From Methanobacteriota archaeon (lineage in GTDB: Archaea > Methanobacteriota > Methanobacteria > Methanobacteriales > Methanobacteriaceae), in NCBI GenBank assembly GCA_023409695.1, contig JAEYQZ010000063.1:1-5303 (forward strand): a stretch of 5,303 bases of DNA, given 5' to 3'. Position numbers and translations under genes: made by a program. Shown one piece after another: positions 1-4,589 of this stretch (positions are counted from its first letter, which is position 1; every line of letters starts with the position of its first letter). The notes under the pieces were generated by a model, which was not told the DNA's origin, searched no databases, and was given only the letters and a program-made list of their open reading frames with translations.

Positions 1-40
1 CGTCACTAATTTTCGCTCAAAAAGATTTAATTTAGGATTC

Positions 41-63
41 AAATATAAAAAAATATATATTAA
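41..63 (+). promoter_or_regulatory. Candidate archaeal promoter (TATA box) of the first triple-module membrane protein
   Basis: An A-rich stretch runs into TATATAT at 54-60, about 54-60 nt upstream of the ATG at 114. This matches the spacing of the TATA-like box of the paralogous gene downstream (56 nt upstream of its start). A start of transcription near 80-85 would leave a leader of about 30 nt that carries the strong Shine-Dalgarno sequence AAGGAGGT at 99-106. The surroundings are very AT-rich, so the exact box is uncertain; another TATA-like string at 73-79 lies too close to the ribosome site to be the better choice. Confidence 0.45.
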
Positions 64-113
64 TGTCATAACATATAAAACAACAATAATTAGAACTTAA
101 GGAGGTAAAAAAA

Positions 114-1043
114 ATGGTAGATGTAAAGGAAATTAAATCGATCAAATTAGCGTCTTTCACACTGATGTCATCTTCAATACATGCAATTCTAGCATTTATT
201 GCAGCAATAATAACATTAATCGCATTCGGAACCATAGCAGCCTTAGTACCTTCAGCTAGTGTCTTTGGATCAGTTATTACATCCACAGGAGCAGCTTTAC
301 TTGTAATATATCCAATAGCAGCATTCTTTATATATTTAGCTATAAGTTTCTTTAGCATACTGCTTTACAACGGTTTAGCACCTAGATTAGGCGGTGTAAA
401 ACTAGAATTAGAAGGAAATGAAGTAACAAATATTCCTGTAGTGTCATTTGCACTAATATTAGCAGCTATAGAAGCAATATGGGCATTCATTATAGGAGTA
501 TTTTTAGCAGCTGCAGTCGCACCAGTAATTACAGCTTTAAGCAGCTCCATTCCAGTTGTATCCCAGGCTATTGCCAACGCCACAAATGCTACCAATGCCA
601 CAATCCCAACTGGCCAGGCCGTGGCAGCAGGAGGAGTATTCTTAGCAATAATCCTGATTATTGGACTGCCGATAATAGCATTTATAGGAGGGTTCATTGT
701 TAACGCACTTGCAGCAATATTCTACAACTACATAGCTACAAAAGTTTCTAAAATACAATTAAACTTTGATGCAGTTGCTGGAACATTGAAAAATCTGACT
801 TCCATACCTGTTGTACCAACATCACTGGCTGTAGCAATCGTTTTCACTATATTTGGTCTAATCAGAGGACTTGGAGACCTGGTCTCACTAAGTGCAAATG
901 GAAACGCAGCCGGCGGAGTTGGAGCGCTAATAGCATCCATAGTTGGTTATTTCATAATGTATTTCATAGGAACCGCACTGATAACAATATTCTACAATGC
1001 ATTAGCTCCAAGAATTGGTGCAGTTAAACTGGAACTTGAATAA
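114..1043 (+). CDS. Integral membrane protein of unknown function with three tandem two-helix modules
   Basis: This 309-residue protein has no function I can name. It is built from three related modules: residues 1-100, about 101-219 and about 220-309. Each module opens with a short polar stretch (KSIKLASF, TNIPVVSF, TSIPVVPT), continues as a hydrophobic two-helix hairpin, and closes with YNGLAPRLGGVKLELE (85-100), the diverged YNYIATKVSKIQLNFD (204-219) or YNALAPRIGAVKLELE (294-309). Lys and Arg gather in the opening and closing segments, so by the positive-inside rule these face the cytoplasm and the hairpin loops face outward. The outward loop of module 2 carries three consecutive NAT sequons at N155, N158 and N161. 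The ATG at 114 is supported by AAGGAGGT seven bases upstream and by the match of its N-terminus (MVDVKEIKSI) to the next gene (MVDIKEIKSI). The gene appears monocistronic, with a T-rich tract just after the stop. The closing motif recalls single-module prokaryotic small membrane proteins (perhaps DUF3566-like), but that link is from memory and weak. Confidence 0.9.
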   Translation: MVDVKEIKSIKLASFTLMSSSIHAILAFIAAIITLIAFGTIAALVPSASVFGSVITSTGAALLVIYPIAAFFIYLAISFFSILLYNGLAPRLGGVKLELEGNEVTNIPVVSFALILAAIEAIWAFIIGVFLAAAVAPVITALSSSIPVVSQAIANATNATNATIPTGQAVAAGGVFLAIILIIGLPIIAFIGGFIVNALAAIFYNYIATKVSKIQLNFDAVAGTLKNLTSIPVVPTSLAVAIVFTIFGLIRGLGDLVSLSANGNAAGGVGALIASIVGYFIMYFIGTALITIFYNALAPRIGAVKLELE

Positions 1044-1051
1044 ATTAACTT

Positions 1052-1070
1052 ACTTTTTTTTCTATTTTTT
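1052..1070 (+). terminator. Oligo-T transcription terminator after the first membrane protein
   Basis: Eight T (1054-1061) and then six T (1065-1070) begin 10 nt after the TAA stop. Archaeal RNA polymerase terminates at such U-rich tracts without needing a hairpin. A further T7 at 1126-1132 could act as a backup. Confidence 0.6.
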
Positions 1071-1129
1071 GATAATTTACATTTCATATTAACCTATTTT
1101 TAAGCTTGATATAACTTTTAACAGATTTT

Positions 1130-1163
1130 TTTAATTAAATATTAATTATACAGTTTAATTAAA
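1130..1163. repeat. Two copies of the 10-bp palindrome TTTAATTAAA
   Basis: TTTAATTAAA occurs at 1130-1139 and again at 1154-1163, with start points 24 bp apart, upstream of the TATA box of the second membrane protein gene. Paired palindromes in this position could be an operator. The sequence is low-complexity AT, so chance is a serious alternative. Confidence 0.25.
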
Positions 1164-1180
1164 AGATTTTATAATATAAG

Positions 1181-1194
1181 AAAAGGTTATATAA
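1181..1194 (+). promoter_or_regulatory. Archaeal promoter (BRE plus TATA box) of the second membrane protein
   Basis: The purine-rich AAAAGG (1181-1186) resembles a TFB recognition element and leads directly into TTATATAA (1187-1194). Transcription would start near 1212-1216, leaving a leader of about 30 nt with AAGGAGGT at 1229-1236. A second AT-rich candidate at 1166-1177 is less well formed. Confidence 0.55.
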
Positions 1195-1242
1195 CTCACT
1201 GCCTAACTACAAATTAAATAATCAAAATAAGGAGGTAAAAAT

Positions 1243-2151
1243 ATGGTTGACATTAAAGAAATTAAATCAATTGAAATTGTCCCTTACACATTAATGACAT
1301 CATCTGTTAATGCAGTATGGGCATTTATATACGCAATATTTACAGTGATTTTAGGATTAATACCATTTGCACTTTCTCCAACTCCAGCTAACTCAGCTTC
1401 ACTCTGGTTTTACATTGCATCAATTGTCTCATCACCAGTAACCAGCTTTGTTCTAGGTGTTCTTCAGTCATTTTTATTTGCATTGATTTACAATTTATTA
1501 GTCCCTAAACTTGGCGGAATTAAGCTTGGACTTGAAAATCTAAGTGAAATAAAATCAATTCCAGTGATACCATTTGCACTAATAACTTCTGCTATTTCAG
1601 CAATTTTTGTATTGATAGTTGCATTAATTATTATGCCATTAGTTGCGGCTTACATACCTGTAGTATCACAAGTAATGAGTTCACTACCATTAAACGGAAC
1701 AACTATCCCTGCAGAAAGTATATCTGCATTTGGAACCTTTGGAGTTATAGGATCTATCCTATCTATCATAATACTGCCAATAGTAATGTTTGTATGCGTA
1801 TTTATAGTTAGTGCAATATCCGCATGGCTATATAACTTATTAGCGCCGAGAACTGGTGGAATAAAACTTGAATTTGCCCCAGCTCAGAAAAATATGTACG
1901 AGATATTATCCCTTTCACCAGTACATCTGGCATTAATAACTGCACTCATTGCAGCTATATGGGGAATCATCTTTGGAATAATAGCCATCATAATTAGTGC
2001 CATATATGGAGCTGTTGTTGTAGGTGCTATAATGTTAGTTATGTTTACAATTATGTTCTTGATAAGTGTATTCATAGTGTACGCAATCCTAGCATTGATA
2101 TACAACTTCTTAAGGCCAAGAATTGGTGGAATTAAATTAGAACTCCAATAG
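1243..2151 (+). CDS. Paralogous integral membrane protein with three tandem two-helix modules, function unknown
   Basis: This 302-residue protein is a paralogue of the one encoded at 114-1043 and has the same three-module plan: residues 1-98, 99-212 and 213-302. The modules end in YNLLVPKLGGIKLGLE (83-98), YNLLAPRTGGIKLEFA (197-212) and YNFLRPRIGGIKLELQ (287-302), all well kept, unlike the middle one of its neighbour. The module openings are IKSIEIVPYTLMTSS, IKSIPVIPFALITSA and ILSLSPVHLALITAL. Positive residues cluster at the module joints, which predicts six helices in three hairpins with joints in the cytoplasm. The module 2 loop shares IPVVSQ with the first protein and carries a single NGT sequon at N151. 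The ATG at 1243 has AAGGAGGT six bases upstream (1229-1236). The gene has its own TATA box and a T-rich tract after the TAG stop, so it is probably transcribed alone although it lies 199 nt from its twin. Role not known; a structural or transport role in the membrane is possible but unsupported. Confidence 0.9.
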   Translation: MVDIKEIKSIEIVPYTLMTSSVNAVWAFIYAIFTVILGLIPFALSPTPANSASLWFYIASIVSSPVTSFVLGVLQSFLFALIYNLLVPKLGGIKLGLENLSEIKSIPVIPFALITSAISAIFVLIVALIIMPLVAAYIPVVSQVMSSLPLNGTTIPAESISAFGTFGVIGSILSIIILPIVMFVCVFIVSAISAWLYNLLAPRTGGIKLEFAPAQKNMYEILSLSPVHLALITALIAAIWGIIFGIIAIIISAIYGAVVVGAIMLVMFTIMFLISVFIVYAILALIYNFLRPRIGGIKLELQ

Positions 2152-2160
2152 AATCAATAT

Positions 2161-2186
2161 TTTAAATTTTTTTATCTTTTCTTTTT
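2161..2186 (+). terminator. T-rich terminator after the second membrane protein
   Basis: T7 (2167-2173), T4 (2177-2180) and T5 (2182-2186) lie in one pyrimidine-rich stretch starting about 10 nt past the TAG stop. This is typical of archaeal U-tract termination. Confidence 0.55.
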
Positions 2187-2339
2187 AATGTACCGCCGAT
2201 TTGAATCTTATTTTATGAATTATTCCTTAAAATCGTTAATTTAAGTGTCAATCAAAAAGTCATCTATAAAACAGATAAAATACTAGATAATTTTGTTTGA
2301 TTAAATATTAGATATCTTTAACTGAAAACCCTAAATTGA

Positions 2340-2349
2340 TTTATATAAT
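2340..2349 (+). promoter_or_regulatory. TATA box of the phosphomevalonate dehydratase small subunit gene
   Basis: TTATATAA at 2341-2348 is a clean archaeal TATA box. It lies only 35 nt upstream of the ATG at 2376. Transcription would begin near 2366-2370, giving a very short or nearly absent leader, unlike the roughly 30-nt leaders predicted for the two membrane genes upstream. Confidence 0.5.
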
Positions 2350-2367
2350 TATTTTATTAATTAAAAC

Positions 2368-2372
2368 GTGAT
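2368..2372 (+). promoter_or_regulatory. Partial Shine-Dalgarno sequence (GTGAT) fixing the DUF126 start
   Basis: GTGAT ends 3 nt before the ATG at 2376. It is the 3' half of the GGAGGTGAT anti-16S sequence. The gene starting at 3275 on the - strand has GAGGTGAT at exactly the same 3-nt spacing, which supports this register. The match is short, so initiation could also be leaderless. Confidence 0.4.
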
Positions 2373-2375
2373 TTT

Positions 2376-2786
2376 ATGCAAAAAAAGATTATAAAGTGTA
2401 GGAAAATCTCTAAAGGACATGCCAAAGGCGAAATTATAGTTACAAAGGATTCTTTAAGTTTTTTAGGTGGAGTAGACCCAAAAACAGGAGTTATAATTGA
2501 TTCACACCATGAACTGTACGGTAAAAAAATAAGCGATAAAATTCTTGTAATTCCATCTGGAAAAGGATCCACAGTAGGATCTTATGTCATATTTCAAATG
2601 GCAAAAAATAAAACCGCACCTACTGCTATAATATCATTAAAAGCCGAACCTATTATTGCAACAGGCGCAATAATGGCGGGAATACCTATGGTAGACCAGC
2701 CTGACGCGGATATTTTAAATATTTTAAAAGAAGGAGATATTGTTGAAGTTGATGCCGATTCAGGCATTATAAAAATAATTGATTAA
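2376..2786 (+). CDS. Phosphomevalonate dehydratase small subunit (DUF126 / aconitase X small subunit)
   Basis: This 136-residue protein has the length and motifs of the DUF126 swivelling-domain family, the small subunit of aconitase X-type enzymes. In archaea it joins a large, iron-sulfur-containing DUF521 subunit to form phosphomevalonate dehydratase. That enzyme converts (R)-5-phosphomevalonate to trans-anhydromevalonate 5-phosphate in the archaeal mevalonate pathway to isoprenoid lipids. Visible family features are the N-terminal K-[IV]-S-K-G-x-A-x-G-E stretch (9-19), FLGGVDPKTGVIID (29-42), a His pair at 44-45, the Ser/Gly-rich active-site loop SGKGSTVGSY (61-70), KAEPIIATGAIMAGIPMVD (89-107) and a C-terminal GDIVEVDADSGIIKI (120-134). 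It has no membrane segment and should be cytosolic. The large subunit is not in this window. A TATA box 35 nt upstream and a short T-tract after the stop suggest it is expressed alone. A less likely alternative is an AcnX-type hydratase acting on another substrate; archaeal origin favours the mevalonate role. Confidence 0.9.
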   Translation: MQKKIIKCRKISKGHAKGEIIVTKDSLSFLGGVDPKTGVIIDSHHELYGKKISDKILVIPSGKGSTVGSYVIFQMAKNKTAPTAIISLKAEPIIATGAIMAGIPMVDQPDADILNILKEGDIVEVDADSGIIKIID

Positions 2787-2798
2787 ATTTGAATTCTT

Positions 2799-2805
2799 AT
2801 TTTTC
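2799..2805 (+). terminator. Short T-tract after the DUF126 gene
   Basis: T5 at 2800-2804 follows the stop codon by 13 nt. It is a modest tract, but it lies where a terminator is expected before the convergent - strand gene. The hairpin at 2835-2865 could back it up. Confidence 0.35.
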
Positions 2806-2827
2806 AAAAACAGCCTATACCTGATTT

Positions 2828-2865
2828 AAAAAGTAAGAATGAATTTAAAGTTTTAATTCATTCTT
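2828..2865 (-). terminator. Hairpin plus T-tract terminator at the convergent gene junction
   Basis: AAGAATGAATT (2835-2845) and AATTCATTCTT (2855-2865) form a perfect 11-bp inverted repeat with a 9-nt loop. On the - strand the hairpin is followed after two bases by T5 (plus-strand A5 at 2828-2832), as in a classical intrinsic terminator. Its right arm overlaps the first base of the stop codon region of the - strand gene (2865-2867). Because two genes converge here, the stem could also stop or stabilise the DUF126 transcript from the other side. Confidence 0.6.
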
Positions 2866-3275
2866 TAATAATCTTCATATCCTCTTCTACCTGCAGATTG
2901 GACGTATTCTCCTATGGCTCCGCCAATAGCAGAAAGAATTCCACATATGAACACTGCAAGTATTGTAAAGAAAATTACAATTAAAATTCCCAGTGCTCCT
3001 ACTGCAAGTCCTATTTGTGCTGCTAAAACTGCTATTACGGCAGCTATTATTCCAATACCAAATAATGAGAGAATTCCAATTATTAAACCGCCGATAACTC
3101 CAGCTAAAGCGCCATTTATTATACCGCTTTCAAATTCATCTTTCATTAAATATACTGCTAAAAAACCGCCGACTATTGGCCCTAAAAAGAACAATGGGAA
3201 AAACACAAGGGCAAGAACAATAGTTAAACCAGCGGTTACTACTCCACCTATTCCAACAGCTGTCCATTCAGTCAT
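2865..3275 (-). CDS. Small glycine-rich membrane protein, DUF5518-like
   Basis: This 136-residue hydrophobic protein fits the DUF5518 pattern of archaeal small membrane proteins, whose function is unknown. After a first helix (about 7-30) it has GPIVGGFLAVYL (32-43), a short acidic patch KDEFES (45-50), then NGALAGVIGGLIIGIL (54-69), a glycine-spaced helix typical of the family. Two more hydrophobic stretches follow (about 70-100 and 99-123), then a polar tail QSAGRRGYEDY. Four helices are likely. The ATG at 3275 is set by GAGGTGAT (3279-3286) three bases upstream. It is closest to the next gene (3413-3817), which has the matching API-x-GG-x-L-x-VY segment. A gap of 137 nt and a TATA-like box argue for its own promoter. 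The stop codon overlaps the end of a terminator-like hairpin. Family assignment is by eye and no role can be given. Confidence 0.85.
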   Translation of the reverse strand: MTEWTAVGIGGVVTAGLTIVLALVFFPLFFLGPIVGGFLAVYLMKDEFESGIINGALAGVIGGLIIGILSLFGIGIIAAVIAVLAAQIGLAVGALGILIVIFFTILAVFICGILSAIGGAIGEYVQSAGRRGYEDY

Positions 3276-3347
3276 TTTATCACCTCAATCTTGAGTCATT
3301 ATGCATTATGTCCTTAATCCCTAAAATACTTATTTTGTTACAGGACA

Positions 3348-3362
3348 ATTCATATATTTAAT
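3348..3362 (-). promoter_or_regulatory. Candidate TATA box of the gene at 2865-3275
   Basis: Read on the - strand the stretch gives ATTAAATATATGAATTG, with TAAATATATG at 3351-3360. Transcription would begin near 3330, giving a leader of about 55 nt. That predicted leader includes an AAAATA-n2-TATTTT dyad (3323-3336). AT richness makes this a tentative call. Confidence 0.35.
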
Positions 3363-3372
3363 GATAAATTTC

Positions 3373-3378
3373 AAAAAA
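3373..3378 (-). terminator. T-tract after the gene at 3413-3817
   Basis: A6 on the + strand reads as T6 on the - strand, 35 nt past the TAG stop of the upstream gene and before the TATA-like box of the next one. This is the expected place for a terminator separating the two units. Confidence 0.4.
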
Positions 3379-3412
3379 TAATGTAAATTATACTATAAAT
3401 AACTTAATTTAA

Positions 3413-3817
3413 CTAATTTAAGTCTTTATTTTTAAAACCCTGTCCTTTAACTAATATCCCCACTATTCCTCCAATTAATCCCAGTACTGCACCAATTGCA
3501 AATGCCATAATGGCGCGAATAACTACAATAATAATTAACATTTCCAAATATACACCCGGAACAGGAATTGGCTCTATTAACCCTGCAATTATAAATGTAG
3601 CTGCAAATCCGGCTAAACCGCTTGAAATAGCCCCATTTATAGTATTATCCCTGTAATCCATATTATTCATATACACTACCAATAAACCGCCGATTATTGG
3701 TGCCAATGTGTATAGTATCCCCTTTAAAATACTAATAGGACTAAAGGAAGCACCTACAGTATACAGTACCAATGTAACTATAAACCCAATAAAGATAGTT
3801 TTCCAGTTCAAAATCAT
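3413..3817 (-). CDS. Small membrane protein, DUF5518-like, pairs with its downstream neighbour
   Basis: This 134-residue protein begins MILNWKTIFIGF, almost the same as MINWKTVIIGF of the gene at 4590-4961, which supports the chosen ATG. A weak Shine-Dalgarno sequence AAGGA (3824-3828) lies six bases upstream. Residues 38-49 (LAPIIGGLLVVY) and the polar turn NNMDYRDNTINGA (51-63) are the DUF5518-type signature and match GPIVGGFLAVY...GIINGA in the gene at 2865-3275. Further helices run at about 67-84, 88-101 and 102-123, followed by a Lys-rich tail (KGQGFKNKDLN). The loop IEPIPVPG (81-88) is specific to this copy. The helix after NGAIS is less glycine-regular than in the other copies. It lies 74 nt downstream of the gene at 3892-4269, and an A7 tract (T7 on its coding strand) between them suggests separate transcripts. 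Function unknown. Confidence 0.82.
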   Translation of the reverse strand: MILNWKTIFIGFIVTLVLYTVGASFSPISILKGILYTLAPIIGGLLVVYMNNMDYRDNTINGAISSGLAGFAATFIIAGLIEPIPVPGVYLEMLIIIVVIRAIMAFAIGAVLGLIGGIVGILVKGQGFKNKDLN

Positions 3818-3843
3818 TTTATTTCCTTTAAATTATTTAGAAT

Positions 3844-3850
3844 AAAAAAA
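3844..3850 (-). terminator. T7 tract after the gene at 3892-4269
   Basis: Seven A on the + strand read as TTTTTTT on the - strand, about 40 nt beyond the TGA stop and upstream of the start at 3817. It is likely a U-tract terminator, possibly leaky towards the next gene. An AT-rich sequence at 3852-3864 (read as TAGAAATATCTTA) could be the TATA box of that gene, but I cannot distinguish it from background. Confidence 0.4.
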
Positions 3851-3891
3851 TAAGATATTTCTAGATTTAATGAAACAGTTACCCATCAGTA

Positions 3892-4269
3892 TCAGGTTAC
3901 AGGTTTTTCTTTTGAGGCTCCTAATTCTTTTATAATAACTCCTATTGTTCCACCAATAGCTCCAACAATTGTCCAGACAATAATTAAAATGATTATATCC
4001 AACCCAACCGCTGCTTCTACTATTCCCAGTAATACTTTAAAACCCATAATAGAAAGAATTCCGGCTATTATTGCCCCCATAGTACCCACTAGTGCACCAT
4101 GAATTGTGCCATTTGTATAGTTTCCACTAACAGAAAAACCTGCATATATCGTTGCTAAAAGTAAGCCTGCATATTCGCCCCATGATCCTGCTACCATTTT
4201 AAAGAGCGTTGCCAATATTATTGCTAAGATTATACCAGTTATTATGGGTGTTGATTTTATTTCAACCAT
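3892..4269 (-). CDS. Small glycine-zipper membrane protein, DUF5518-like (start set at 4269)
   Basis: Read from the ATG at 4269, this is a 125-residue protein starting MVEIKSTPII. The frame stays open upstream (ATG at 4281, TTG at 4287), but GGGTGA at 4274-4279 stands four bases before the ATG at 4269 and would fall inside those longer versions. The same motif at the same distance precedes the gene at 4590-4961, so the short form is preferred. It aligns with that gene over about 103 residues with one gap and roughly 60 identities by hand count, including GSW (28-30), LLATIY (37-42) and NGTIHGALVG (53-62). Four helices are likely. It carries the acidic residues E85 and D91 within or beside a hydrophobic stretch where its twin has Gly and Val, and two sequons, NYT and NGT (50-55), just before the glycine-zipper helix. 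The tail is polar (KELGASKEKPVT). Function unknown. Confidence 0.85.
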   Translation of the reverse strand: MVEIKSTPIITGIILAIILATLFKMVAGSWGEYAGLLLATIYAGFSVSGNYTNGTIHGALVGTMGAIIAGILSIMGFKVLLGIVEAAVGLDIIILIIVWTIVGAIGGTIGVIIKELGASKEKPVT

Positions 4270-4273
4270 TATC

Positions 4274-4279
4274 TCACCC
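4274..4279 (-). promoter_or_regulatory. Shine-Dalgarno sequence GGGTGA deciding the start at 4269
   Basis: GGGTGA lies four bases before the ATG at 4269. This is the same arrangement as the G-rich GGGGGTGA (4966-4973) four bases before the ATG at 4961. It excludes the ATG at 4281 and the TTG at 4287, which have no comparable site upstream. Confidence 0.65.
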
Positions 4280-4300
4280 ATTATCAATTTATCTACGTTT

Positions 4301-4320
4301 AAATATTAATATATTTTCCT
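4301..4320 (-). promoter_or_regulatory. Candidate TATA box of the gene at 3892-4269
   Basis: On the - strand the stretch reads AGGAAAATATATTAATATTT, with an A/G-rich BRE-like start and an ATATATTA core (about 4307-4314), 38-45 nt before the ATG at 4269. It is nearly the same as the AAAATATATTA box of the twin gene, so the two copies probably share regulation. The leader would be about 15 nt. Confidence 0.45.
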
Positions 4321-4348
4321 TTTATTTTTAAATCTCTTAAAAAACGAA

Positions 4349-4382
4349 ACTTTTTGGATAGTCCTTTAAAAAGTGATACTTT
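4349..4382. repeat. Overlapping inverted repeats (ACTTTTT / AAAAAGT / ACTTT)
   Basis: ACTTTTTGGA (4349-4358) pairs with TCC (4362-4364) and AAAAAGT (4368-4374), leaving a three-base loop and a TTT bulge on one side. The right arm can instead pair with ACTTT at 4378-4382 (AAAGT-gat-ACTTT). The cluster lies upstream of the TATA-like box of the gene at 3892-4269. It could be a regulator site or part of the readthrough transcript of the gene at 4590. AT bias weakens the case. Confidence 0.3.
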
Positions 4383-4544
4383 AATTTTCTTAAATACTTC
4401 TAAGATAAATTAAATGCAAAATAATGTTTAAATTAGCTTAAATGCTAAAATCATGGTTATAATTTGCTAAAATATTTAATATATCGACAGTGAGTTATTT
4501 TAAATGAACATCGTTTAATTAGCATGGGTTAAAAAATGTAAAAT

Positions 4545-4552
4545 AAAAAAAA
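4545..4552 (-). terminator. T8 tract after the gene at 4590-4961
   Basis: Eight A on the + strand read as TTTTTTTT on the - strand, about 38 nt after the TAA stop. A further A6 at 4531-4536 extends the U-rich zone. This is consistent with archaeal U-tract termination. Confidence 0.5.
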
Positions 4553-4589
4553 TTATGATTATTGTGATCAATGTATTTTGTAATCAATG

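Larger units (their letters stand above)
4270..4589. other. Noncoding spacer between the two closest DUF5518-like genes
   Basis: This 320-nt stretch has no convincing gene on either strand. From the right it holds a direct repeat ATCAATGT (4567-4574 and 4583-4590), the T8 tract of the gene at 4590, very AT-rich sequence with two copies of TGCTAAAAT (4443-4451, 4465-4473), a cluster of overlapping inverted repeats at 4349-4382, the TATA-like box near 4310 and the ribosome site at 4274. Confidence 0.6.

Noticed and set aside
32..358. Open frame on the - strand opposite the first membrane protein (also 365-697 and 728-940)
   Set aside because: These frames are antisense to a protein with clear internal repeats, a perfect ribosome site and a close paralogue. 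Their products are shadow translations without ribosome sites.
479..703. Open frame on the + strand in another register inside the first membrane protein
   Set aside because: It is wholly nested in a well supported gene, its product is a Cys/Ser/Arg-rich mixture without domain sense, and no ribosome site precedes it.
2250..2317. AATCAAA/TTTGATT (2250-2256, 2296-2302) and the palindrome AGATATCT (2310-2317) upstream of the DUF126 gene
   Set aside because: Short AT-rich matches like these are expected by chance in this base composition, and the arms are 39 nt apart.
2914..3294. Long + strand frame antisense to the gene at 2865-3275
   Set aside because: It is a Pro/Ile/Lys-rich shadow of a Gly/Ile-rich membrane protein. 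The - strand frame has GAGGTGAT at ideal spacing and homologues in the window; this one does not.
4443..4473. Two copies of TGCTAAAAT in the spacer as an operator
   Set aside because: They are short, AT-rich, not palindromic and not placed near a convincing promoter.
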